Positions 15,990 through 23,834 of a stretch of DNA of 64,000 bases are shown here, one piece after another. Source of the DNA: DATLGB01 sp963726825 (GTDB lineage Bacteria; Actinomycetota; Thermoleophilia; Solirubrobacterales; Solirubrobacteraceae); contig CAVSDT010000002.1 in NCBI GenBank assembly GCA_963726825.1, positions 1,364,001-1,428,000 of the forward strand, in the 5' to 3' direction. The position numbers and the translations under genes are program-made. Numbering within the stretch: position 1 is the first letter of the stretch; every line of letters starts with the position of its first letter. The notes beneath the pieces are model-generated. The model worked only from the letters and a program-made list of their open reading frames with translations, was not told where the DNA came from and made no database searches.

Positions 15990-17300
15990 CTACTCGTCCG
16001 CCGACGTCGCGTCGTGCAGCCGGTAGGCCAGCGCGCTCTGCAGCGACCACAGCTCGATGAAGCCGGGGGACGCGTGCTGGGAGAACAGCCCGCCGGACTC
16101 CGAGAAGGTCGCCAGCTGCGCGTCGTAGACGGCGTTGGGGGACGACCGGGTCACGACGCGCGCGCTGCCCTTGAACAGCTTGAGGCCGATCTCGCCCGTC
16201 ACGTTGCGGTTGACGTGCTCGATGTAGCCCTCGAGATCGAGGCGCAGCGGCTCCCACCACAGGCCGGCGTAGACGAGGTAGGCCCACTTCTGGTCCAGAC
16301 CCGGCTTGAACTGGTTCTGGTGGATCGTCCCCGTGAGGCGCTCGAGCTCCTTGTGCGCCTTGAGGACGATCGCGGCGGCCGGGACCTCGTAGATGTCGCG
16401 CACCTTCAGGCCGACGATCCGATCCTCGATGTGGTCGACGATGCCGACGCCGTGGCGCATCCCGATCTCCGCGACCTGCTCGAGCAGGTCGACGAGCCCG
16501 AGCCGCGCGCCGTTGAGCGTCACGGGGACCCCGGCCTCGAAGCCGAGGGTCACGACCTCCGCCTCGTCAGGTGCGACCTCCGGCCGCGTGACGAGCTGGA
16601 AGACGTCGTCGTCGGGGGCGTGGGAGAGGTCCTCGATCCACTTGCCCTCGCTCGAGCGGCCCCACAGGTTGTCGTCGATGGAGTACGGCGCCGCCTCCGT
16701 GCCGCCCTTGACGGGGATGCCGTGGCGGCGGGCGTACTCGATCTCGGCGTCGCGGCCCATCTGCCAGGAGCGCACGGGAGCGATGACCTTCAGCTCCGGC
16801 GCGAGCGTCGCGACCGTCGCCTCGATGCGGACCTGGTCGTTGCCCTTGCCGGTGCAGCCGTGGGCGATCGTGTCGCAGCCCGTCCTGCGGGCGTACTCGA
16901 CGGCGAGCTTGGCGATCAGGGGGCGGCCGAGCGCCGTGAAGAGCGGGTAGCCGTCGCCGTAGTCGGCGTTGGCCTTGATCGCCGGGAGGACGTACTCCTG
17001 CGCGAACTCCTCGCGCGCGTCGACGACGTGGCACTCGAGCGCGCCGAGCTGCATGGCCTTGCCCTTGACGACGTCGTAGTCCTCGCCGGGCTGGCCGAGG
17101 TTGATCGTCAGCGCGACGACCTCCGCCGCGTACTCGTCCTGGATCCACTTGAGCATGACGCTCGTGTCGAGGCCGCCGGAGTACAGCAGCAGGACGCGGT
17201 GGACCTCGTCCTTCGTCGCCAGGTAGCGGGCGACTCGACCGACGGAGGTCGTGGGGTCGACGAACTGGTGGACTTCGGTGGCCGGGGTCTGGTCGCTCAT
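15990..17300 (-). CDS. argG: argininosuccinate synthase
   Basis: This 436-aa enzyme joins citrulline and aspartate with ATP in arginine synthesis. The PP-loop reads LLYSGGLDTSVMLKWI (near residues 38-53), followed by NLGQPGEDYD and the HGCTGKGNDQVR motif that binds citrulline and aspartate. The N-terminal extension of about 30 residues is slightly longer than in the short ArgG class. A TAGCCT box lies 10 nt before the ATG, so argG may have its own promoter as well as read-through from the argCJBD side. Downstream are the cyclase and small membrane genes. Confidence 0.96.
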   Translation of the reverse strand: MSDQTPATEVHQFVDPTTSVGRVARYLATKDEVHRVLLLYSGGLDTSVMLKWIQDEYAAEVVALTINLGQPGEDYDVVKGKAMQLGALECHVVDAREEFAQEYVLPAIKANADYGDGYPLFTALGRPLIAKLAVEYARRTGCDTIAHGCTGKGNDQVRIEATVATLAPELKVIAPVRSWQMGRDAEIEYARRHGIPVKGGTEAAPYSIDDNLWGRSSEGKWIEDLSHAPDDDVFQLVTRPEVAPDEAEVVTLGFEAGVPVTLNGARLGLVDLLEQVAEIGMRHGVGIVDHIEDRIVGLKVRDIYEVPAAAIVLKAHKELERLTGTIHQNQFKPGLDQKWAYLVYAGLWWEPLRLDLEGYIEHVNRNVTGEIGLKLFKGSARVVTRSSPNAVYDAQLATFSESGGLFSQHASPGFIELWSLQSALAYRLHDATSADE

Positions 17301-17321
17301 GACCGCCCGCAGGCTATGCGG

Positions 17322-18116
17322 TCAGTCGCCGGTCTCGACCGGTCGCAGCGGGTCCGCGCTCCACTGCGACCAGGACCCCGGGTACAGCCGCCCCTGCACG
17401 CCCGCCAGCTCGAGCGCGAGGAGCGTGTGGCAGGCCGTCACGCCGGAGCCGCAGGAGACGATCGGGTCCCGGACCCCCGCGAACTGCGTGCGCAGCTCCG
17501 CCTCGTCCTTGAAGGACCCGTCGGAGCGCAGGTTCGCGGCCGTCGGCGCGTTGCGCGCGCCCGGGATGTGCCCCGCGCGCGGGTCGAGGCCCGCCTCCTC
17601 CCCGCGGAACCGGGCGGGCGGCCGGGCGTCGAGCAGCTCGCCGTCGTGCGCGGCGACCTCGTCGGGCCCCGCGAGGCGGTCCAGCGGCCACGGGACCGGC
17701 GTGCGGAAGGCCCGGGGACGCGGACGCGGCGGCCCGGTCTCGAGCTCCCCCGTCCAGGCGGCCAGGCCGCCGTCGAGCAGGGAGGCGGGCCGGCCGATCA
17801 CCCGCAGCATCCACACGAGCCGCGCGGCGATCGCCCCGCCGAGGTCGTCGTAGGCCACGACGTGGTCCGCGTCCCCGATGCCGGTGGCGCCCAGCTCGGC
17901 GGCGAACGCCTCGGGCGACGGGAGCGGGTGACGGCCCTGGTGGGGCTCTGGCGGAGCCGACAGCACGCGGTCGAGGTCCACGAACAGCGCGCCGGGGATG
18001 TGCCCCGCACCGAAGGCCGCGTGCCCCGACCGCCCGTCGAGGTACCAGCGCACGTCGCAGAGGACCGCGTCGGCGGGAACGGCGGCGACGCTCACGAGGA
18101 TCGGTGCGTCGGACAT
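17322..18116 (-). CDS. two-domain rhodanese-type sulfurtransferase
   Basis: This 264-aa protein has two rhodanese domains (about 8-125 and 150-260). The second holds the active-site cysteine in SCGSGVTACH (Cys222), the loop typical of thiosulfate/3-mercaptopyruvate sulfurtransferases with the GSGVTA variant. The first domain is catalytically inactive, having Asp in its loop (AYDDLGGAIA). The ATG at 18116 (MSDAPILVSV) fits family starts. An ATG at 18143 overlapping the ligase stop as ATGA would add nine residues and is an equal alternative by coupling. It sits between an acyl-CoA ligase and argG, an unusual intrusion into an arg cluster. Confidence 0.88.
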   Translation of the reverse strand: MSDAPILVSVAAVPADAVLCDVRWYLDGRSGHAAFGAGHIPGALFVDLDRVLSAPPEPHQGRHPLPSPEAFAAELGATGIGDADHVVAYDDLGGAIAARLVWMLRVIGRPASLLDGGLAAWTGELETGPPRPRPRAFRTPVPWPLDRLAGPDEVAAHDGELLDARPPARFRGEEAGLDPRAGHIPGARNAPTAANLRSDGSFKDEAELRTQFAGVRDPIVSCGSGVTACHTLLALELAGVQGRLYPGSWSQWSADPLRPVETGD

Positions 18117-18139
18117 GACGCCCGCCACGGTACCCGCGC

Positions 18140-19576
18140 TCATCCGAGGCGCGACTTCTGGACCTTCCCCAGCGCGTTGCGCGGCAGCTCGCGGAGGCGG
18201 TGCACCACGCGCGGGCGCTTGTGCGGGGTCAGCAGCGCCGCCACGTGGTCGGCCAGCGCCGCGTCCGACGCGGGCTCGACGCCGTCCGCGTCCACGACCC
18301 ACGCGACGATCCGCTCGCCGAGGTCCGGGTCGGGCTCACCCGTGACGGCGGCCTCGGCCACGGCCGGGTGCTCGAGCAGCGCGCCCTCGATCTCCCCCGC
18401 CCCGATCTTGAAGCCGCCGCTCTTGATCAGGTCCGTCGCGCGGCGGCCGACGATGCGCACGTAGCCGTCGGGCGCGACCGTCGCGAGGTCGCCGGTGCGG
18501 AAGAAGCCGTCGTCGGTCAGCGCCTCGGCGGTCGCGTCCTCGCGGTGGTGGTAGCCGAGGAAGAGGTTCGGGCCGCGCACCTGGACCTCCCCGACGGTCG
18601 CGTCGTCGCGCGCGTCGCAGGGCACGCCGTCGTCGTCGACCAGTCGCACCTCGACGCCGTCGAAGGGCAGGCCGACGGTGCCCGCCCGCCGCTCGCCCGA
18701 CGCGCGGACGCCCGCGATCATCAGTGTCTCGGTCATCCCGTAGCGCTCCACGATCCGCTGGCCCGTGAGGCGCTCGATGCGCTCGTGCTCGACGGCGGGA
18801 AGCGCGGCGGACCCGGAGATGAGCAGCCGCGCGCCGGCGAAGCCGGCGGCCAGCCCGGGGTCGGCCTCCAGCGCGGCGCCGATGCGGTGATACATCGTCG
18901 GGACGGCCATCAGCATCGTCGCCCCCTCGTCGGCCAGCGCGCGGCCGGCCGCCTCCGGTGAGAAGCGGTCGAGGTGCCTGCTCGTCCCGCCCAGGCGCAA
19001 GGGCCCGAGCGTCGCGACGATCCCGCCGTGCACGTGGAACAGCGGCAGCCCGTGGACGACCTCGTCCTCCCCCGTCCACTCCCAGGCCGCCGCCAGCGCG
19101 TCGAGGTTGGAGGCCACGGCGCGGCGCGGCAGGATCGCGCCCTTCGGCGGGCCCGTCGTGCCCGACGTGTAGGCGATGAAGGCCGGGTGCTCGCCCCCGG
19201 GCTCGTCCGCCGGCAGCGCGCCGCGGGCGTCGAGGTCGACCTCGACGCGGCGCAGGGCGGCGAGCGGGGCGGGCAGCTCGGCGCCCGGGGCGCACAGGAC
19301 GGCCCCCGGCTCGGCGTCGCCGAGGAGGTGCCCGAGCTCGCGCTCGCCCGCCTTCGGGTTGACGGGGACCACGGTCGTCCCGGCCACCAGCGCCCCCACG
19401 ACCCCGACGGGCGTCTGCGGGACGTGCGCGGCCCAGACGGCGACGCGCCGCACCCCGACCAGGGCGTCGGCGACGGCCCCGGCGGCGTCGCGCAGCTCCC
19501 GGTAGCCGACGTCACGCCCGGGGAAGCGCAGCGCGAGCTTGTCGGGCGGGTCCTCGAGCGCCGGGAACAGGCGCAC
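18140..19576 (-). CDS. AMP-dependent acyl-CoA synthetase (MatB-like)
   Basis: This is a 478-aa ANL-superfamily ligase. The P-loop motif reads AYTSGTTGPPKG (near 153-164), the A5 region ERYGMTETLM, the A7 motif FFRTGDLATV, the A8 hinge GRRATDLIKSGGFKIGAGEIE, and the C-terminal catalytic Lys is in ALGKVQK. It is shorter than most acetyl- or long-chain acyl-CoA ligases and resembles malonyl-CoA synthetase MatB in size and in its FFRTGDLA region, but specificity is not certain. It starts with GTG 4 nt after the argD stop, so it is transcribed with the arginine genes. No metabolic link to arginine is evident. Confidence 0.85.
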   Translation of the reverse strand: MRLFPALEDPPDKLALRFPGRDVGYRELRDAAGAVADALVGVRRVAVWAAHVPQTPVGVVGALVAGTTVVPVNPKAGERELGHLLGDAEPGAVLCAPGAELPAPLAALRRVEVDLDARGALPADEPGGEHPAFIAYTSGTTGPPKGAILPRRAVASNLDALAAAWEWTGEDEVVHGLPLFHVHGGIVATLGPLRLGGTSRHLDRFSPEAAGRALADEGATMLMAVPTMYHRIGAALEADPGLAAGFAGARLLISGSAALPAVEHERIERLTGQRIVERYGMTETLMIAGVRASGERRAGTVGLPFDGVEVRLVDDDGVPCDARDDATVGEVQVRGPNLFLGYHHREDATAEALTDDGFFRTGDLATVAPDGYVRIVGRRATDLIKSGGFKIGAGEIEGALLEHPAVAEAAVTGEPDPDLGERIVAWVVDADGVEPASDAALADHVAALLTPHKRPRVVHRLRELPRNALGKVQKSRLG

Positions 19577-19580
19577 AGGG

Positions 19581-20717
19581 CTACGCCAGCACGGCGCCGA
19601 GGCGCTCCAGCGCGCCGTCGATCTCGGCGTCGGTGATCACCAGCGGCGGGACGAAGCGCAGCGTCGTCGGCCCCGTCGCGTTGATCACCAGGCGCTGCTC
19701 CAGCAGGGCACGCCGGGTGACCTCGGGGGCGTCGCGGTCCAGCTCGGCGGCGACCATCAGACCGGCGCCGCGGACCGACACGACGCCGGGCAGGGTCTCC
19801 AGGCCCGCGCGCAGACGCTCCCCGCGGTCGCGCACGCCCGCGAGGAAGACGGCGTCGTCGACGACGTCGAGCACCGCGTTGGCGGCGGCGGAGGCGAGCG
19901 GGTTGCCGGCGAAGGTCGAGCCGTGGTCGCCCGGCGCGAACCCGTCCGCGAGCGCCGGCGTCGTCACGAGCGCGCCGATCGGGAAGCCGCCGCCCAGCCC
20001 CTTCGCCAGGGTGATGACGTCCGGGGTGACGCCGGCCTGCTGGTAGGCCCACAGCGTGCCCGTGCGGCCCATGCCGGTCTGGACCTCGTCGAGGATCAGC
20101 AGGGCGCCGGCCGCGTCGCAGGCCGCGCGGATGGCCTGCAGGAGCTCCGGCGCCACGACGTTGACGCCGCTCTCCCCCTGGATCGGCTCCAGCAGGACGG
20201 CGGCGACGGAGTCGTCCACCGCGGCCGCGATGTCGGCGACGTGGAGCGCGCTGAAGCCGGGGACCAGGGGCGCGAACGGTGCCTGCTTGGCCTCCTGCGG
20301 GGTCGCGCTGAGCGCCCCGTAGGTGCGGCCGTGGAAGCCGCCGTGGGCGACGAGGAGGCCCCCGCCGCGGCGGCGCTTGCGCGCGAGCTTGATCGCGGCC
20401 TCGTTGGCCTCCGCCCCCGAGTTGCAGAAGAACACCTTGCCGCCGAGCGACACGGTCGACAGCCGCTCCGCCAGGCGCACGTTCGGCGCGGTGTAGAAGA
20501 GGTTGGAGACGTGCATCAGCCGCGCGGCCTGCTCCTGCACCGCCCGCACCACGTGCGGGTGGCAGTGGCCGGTGTTGCAGACCGCGATCCCGGCGAGCAG
20601 GTCGAGGTAGGCGTCGCCCCGGCTGTCGATGAGCGTCGAGCCCGACCCCGACACGAACTCGACCGGGTAGCGGGCGTAGTTGCCGATCAGCTCGGTGTCG
20701 TCCAGCGGCGTGATCAT
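19581..20717 (-). CDS. argD: acetylornithine aminotransferase
   Basis: This 378-aa class III PLP aminotransferase converts N-acetylglutamate semialdehyde to N-acetylornithine. The PLP-binding lysine is in ITLAKGLGGGFPIGA, the preceding ILDEVQTGMGRTG block holds the PLP Asp, and YLDLLAGIAVCNTGHCHP marks the N-terminal signature. The start at 20717 overlaps the argB stop by one base (TGATG). Context argC-argJ-argB-argD makes the ArgD assignment firm over other class III transaminases. Confidence 0.95.
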   Translation of the reverse strand: MITPLDDTELIGNYARYPVEFVSGSGSTLIDSRGDAYLDLLAGIAVCNTGHCHPHVVRAVQEQAARLMHVSNLFYTAPNVRLAERLSTVSLGGKVFFCNSGAEANEAAIKLARKRRRGGGLLVAHGGFHGRTYGALSATPQEAKQAPFAPLVPGFSALHVADIAAAVDDSVAAVLLEPIQGESGVNVVAPELLQAIRAACDAAGALLILDEVQTGMGRTGTLWAYQQAGVTPDVITLAKGLGGGFPIGALVTTPALADGFAPGDHGSTFAGNPLASAAANAVLDVVDDAVFLAGVRDRGERLRAGLETLPGVVSVRGAGLMVAAELDRDAPEVTRRALLEQRLVINATGPTTLRFVPPLVITDAEIDGALERLGAVLA

Positions 20718-21589
20718 CAGCGTGCGGGCCGGATCTTCGTGCCCTGGCCGCCGTCGGTGAACAGCTCGAGCAGGAGGGAGTGGGGCTGGCGGCCGTCGAT
20801 GATGTGCGCGAACGAGACCCCGCCGTAGATCGCGTTCAGGCACGCCTCGAGCTTCGGCCGCATCCCGCCACCGGTGGTCTGCAGGGCCGCCTCGACGACG
20901 TCGGTCGTGGTCTCGGACACGAGCGTCGCGGGGTCGGACGGGTCGCTCAGCCAGCCGACGACGTCGGTGAGGAAGATGACCTTGTGCGCGTCCATCGCCC
21001 GGGCGACGGCGCCCGCCGCCTCGTCGGCGTTGACGTTGTGCGAGCGGCCCTGCGCGTCGGCGCCGACGGACGCGATCACGGGGATGTAGTCCTCGGCGAT
21101 GTGGCGCAGGACGCCGGTCTGGACGCGCTCGATGCGGCCGACGAGGCCGATGTCCTCCCCCCCGGGCGCGGTCATCGTCGCGACGCTGAAGAGGCTGCCG
21201 TCGTCCCCGCAGAGCCCGACCGCCGGCTGCCCGTGGCGGTTGAGGTTGAGGACGATGTCCTTGTTGACCTTGCCGACGAGGACCATCTTCGCCACCTCCA
21301 CCGTGGCGGCGTCGGAGACGCGCAGGCCGGAGATGAACTCGACGGGGAGGTCGAGCGCCTCCATGTAGCGGGTGATCTCCGGGCCGCCGCCGTGGACGAC
21401 GATCGGGTTCAGGCCGACGTACTTGAGCAGCACGACGTCGCGGGCGAAGTCCTCGCGCAGCTGCGCGTCGGTCATCGCCGCCCCGCCGTACTTGATCACG
21501 ACCGTCTTGCCGTGGAACTCGCGGATGTAGGGGAGCGCCTCGAGGAGGGTCCCGATGCGTTCGTCGGGCGGCAGCTGCGGCAGGGTCAC
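20717..21589 (-). CDS. argB: acetylglutamate kinase
   Basis: This 290-aa amino-acid kinase phosphorylates N-acetylglutamate. The ATP-binding lysine is in TVVIKYGGAAM, the substrate loop is VHGGGPEI, and the C-terminal Lys lies in TGGGMRPKLEAC. The start is GTG at 21589, overlapping the argJ stop as GTGA. It has the N-terminal helix (LPQLPPDERIGTLLEALPYI) found in arginine-inhibited hexameric NAGKs, so feedback control by arginine is likely from family knowledge. Confidence 0.96.
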   Translation of the reverse strand: MTLPQLPPDERIGTLLEALPYIREFHGKTVVIKYGGAAMTDAQLREDFARDVVLLKYVGLNPIVVHGGGPEITRYMEALDLPVEFISGLRVSDAATVEVAKMVLVGKVNKDIVLNLNRHGQPAVGLCGDDGSLFSVATMTAPGGEDIGLVGRIERVQTGVLRHIAEDYIPVIASVGADAQGRSHNVNADEAAGAVARAMDAHKVIFLTDVVGWLSDPSDPATLVSETTTDVVEAALQTTGGGMRPKLEACLNAIYGGVSFAHIIDGRQPHSLLLELFTDGGQGTKIRPAR

Positions 21590-22821
21590 GTCGTGTACTC
21601 CGCGTTGATCGTCACGTACTCGTGGGACAGGTCGGAGAAGAAGAGCTCCGTGTCGGCGCCCTCGCCCGGCAGGCCGACGGCGTACTCGACCTCGGGCCCG
21701 GCGACCCGGCGTTCGAGCTCGGCCAGGTCGAACGGGATCGCCGCGCCGCGGGCGCAGACGTGGACGTCCTCGATCCAGATGTCGACCGGGAGCGGCGCGG
21801 TGCCCGGCAGCGCGGCGCCGGCAGCCTGCGCGATGCGGCCCCAGTTGGGGTCGCCGCCGTTGAGCGCCGCCTTGACCAGCGGCGAGTTGGCGACCTTGCG
21901 CGCGACGGCATCCACGGCGGGCTGGTGGCCGCCGGTGACGGCGAGCCGGCCGACGCGCGCGGCGCCCTCGCCGTCGCGGGCGAGCAGGATCGCGAGCTGG
22001 CGCAGGAGGGCGTCGAGCGCCTCGCCGAAGCGGCCCTCGTCGGCCGACTGCGGCGCCACCGCGACGCCGGAGGCGCCGTTGGCCATCAGGATCGCGGTGT
22101 CGTTGGTCGAGAGCTGGCCGTCGACGGAGACCCGGTCGAAGGAGCGCTTGACGCAGACGCCGAGCAGCAGGTCGGCGGTCTCGGCGCTGAGCGCGGCGTC
22201 GGTCTGGACGAAGCAGAGCATCGTGGCGAAGCGCGGCGAGATCATCCCGGCCCCCTTGGCCTGGGCGCTGATGCGCACCGTCCCGCCCTCGAGCTGCACG
22301 TCGAGCGTCGCCTGCTTGGGGAACTTGTCCGTCGTGCGGATGGCCTGCGCGAACGTGTCGTAGCGCGGCCCGAGCTGCTCGCGCGCGGCGAGCAGGCCCT
22401 TCGTGACCGCGTCGGCGTCGAGGAGCTGGCCGATCACGCCCGTGGAGGCGACGGCGACGCGGTCCTCCCGCACCCCCGCGCACATCGCGCCGGCACCCTG
22501 CATCTTCGCGGCCGCGTCGAGCCCGCGCCCACCGGTGGCGGCGTTGGCGTTGCCGGCGTTGACCGCGACGGCGCGCAGGGCGTGCAGCTGCGTGCGCTCC
22601 TGCGTGACGAGGACGGGGGCGGCGAGCACGCCGGAGGCGGAGAAGCGCGCGGCGCTGACGGTGTCCTCGGCGTCGGAGACGAGCAGGCCGACGTCGAGGC
22701 CGCCGGAGGGCTTGATGCCGGCGGCGACGCCCGCGGCGCGGAAGCCCTGCGCCAGCCCGCCCTCCGCGACCTCGGTGACGTGCTCGGGGCAGGCGACCCA
22801 GCGGGAGTCGAAGAAGGTCAT
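21586..22821 (-). CDS. argJ: bifunctional ornithine acetyltransferase / N-acetylglutamate synthase
   Basis: This 411-aa Ntn-type enzyme recycles the acetyl group from acetylornithine to glutamate. The self-cleavage site reads KGAGMISPRFATML, giving Thr200 as nucleophile of the beta chain. The oxyanion Thr-Gly pair is in VASTGVIG (127-128). Start MTFFDSRWVACPEH at 22821 overlaps the argC stop as ATGA. It uses the cyclic acetyl pathway. No argE is needed, and none is present here. Confidence 0.95.
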   Translation of the reverse strand: MTFFDSRWVACPEHVTEVAEGGLAQGFRAAGVAAGIKPSGGLDVGLLVSDAEDTVSAARFSASGVLAAPVLVTQERTQLHALRAVAVNAGNANAATGGRGLDAAAKMQGAGAMCAGVREDRVAVASTGVIGQLLDADAVTKGLLAAREQLGPRYDTFAQAIRTTDKFPKQATLDVQLEGGTVRISAQAKGAGMISPRFATMLCFVQTDAALSAETADLLLGVCVKRSFDRVSVDGQLSTNDTAILMANGASGVAVAPQSADEGRFGEALDALLRQLAILLARDGEGAARVGRLAVTGGHQPAVDAVARKVANSPLVKAALNGGDPNWGRIAQAAGAALPGTAPLPVDIWIEDVHVCARGAAIPFDLAELERRVAGPEVEYAVGLPGEGADTELFFSDLSHEYVTINAEYTT

Positions 22822-23834
22822 GCGAGGCCCTCGGTCTCGGGGTGGCCGAACATCGCGTTCAGCGACTGGACCGCCTGCGAGGCGGTGCCCTTCCACAGGT
22901 TGTCGATCGCGCAGAAGACGAGGATCTGGCCGGTGCGCTCGTCCCAGTGCACGGAGACGCGGGCGTCGTTGGTCTCGCGGACCTCGTTCATGCCGGGTGT
23001 CCGGCCCTCGAGGACGTCGACGAACGGCTCGCCGTCGTAGTCGCCGTGGAAGAGCACGTCGAGCTCGTCCTGGGTCGTCGGCCGCGCGGCGGTGACGTAG
23101 CAGGAGTCCAGCTCGCCGCTGGACAGCGGCGCGAGGTGCGGGACGAAGACGATCCGGCGCTGCGCCCCGGCCACGGCGAGCTCCTGCTCGATCTCGGGCG
23201 TGTGACGGTGGGCGAGCACCTTGTAGGGCTTGAGGTCCTCGTTGGCCGACACGAAGTGCGTCGTGTCGGTGGCGCCGCGGCCGGCCCCGGAGACGCCGGT
23301 CTTGGCGTCGACGATCACGTGGTCGCCGATCAGCCCGGCGCGGGCCAGCGGCGCCAGCGCCAGCAGGGCGGCGGTCGGGAAGCAGCCCGGGCCGGCCACC
23401 AGGTCAGCGCCGGCGAGCTGCGCGCGGTAGAGCTCGGGCAGCCCGTAGACCGCGGTGCCGAACAGCTCGGGCGCGCCGTGCTCGCCGTACCACCGGGCGT
23501 AGGTGTCGCGGTCGGTGAGGCGGAAGTCGGCGGAGAGGTCGATCACCCGGACGCCGCGCTCGCGCAGGGCGGCGACGGTCGGCGCGGCGGCGCCGTGGGG
23601 ATAGCCCACGATCGCGGCGTCGACCTCGCCGTGGCGGTCGGCGTCGAAGGTCTCGAGCGTCAGGTCGACCTTCGTGCGCGGGAAGACGTCCCGCAGCCGT
23701 GTGCCGGCCTCGGCGCGCGCCGTGACGTAGGCGAGCTCGAAGCGCGGGTGACGGGCGAGCAGCTGCGCGGCGATCGCGCCCGCGTAGCCGGACGCCCCGA
23801 TCACGCCGACCCGCGGGGCGCCGGGATCAGCCAC
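22818..23834 (-). CDS. argC: N-acetyl-gamma-glutamyl-phosphate reductase
   Basis: This 338-aa NADP-dependent reductase acts in arginine synthesis. The Rossmann loop is VGVIGASGYAGA (residues 9-20), and the catalytic cysteine is in AGPGCFPTAALLAL (Cys151). A histidine in LAHRHTPEIEQEL completes the site. The ATG lies 8 nt inside the end of pheT, so arg genes follow pheST in one transcriptional direction. It heads the argCJBD block. Confidence 0.96.
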   Translation of the reverse strand: MADPGAPRVGVIGASGYAGAIAAQLLARHPRFELAYVTARAEAGTRLRDVFPRTKVDLTLETFDADRHGEVDAAIVGYPHGAAAPTVAALRERGVRVIDLSADFRLTDRDTYARWYGEHGAPELFGTAVYGLPELYRAQLAGADLVAGPGCFPTAALLALAPLARAGLIGDHVIVDAKTGVSGAGRGATDTTHFVSANEDLKPYKVLAHRHTPEIEQELAVAGAQRRIVFVPHLAPLSSGELDSCYVTAARPTTQDELDVLFHGDYDGEPFVDVLEGRTPGMNEVRETNDARVSVHWDERTGQILVFCAIDNLWKGTASQAVQSLNAMFGHPETEGLA

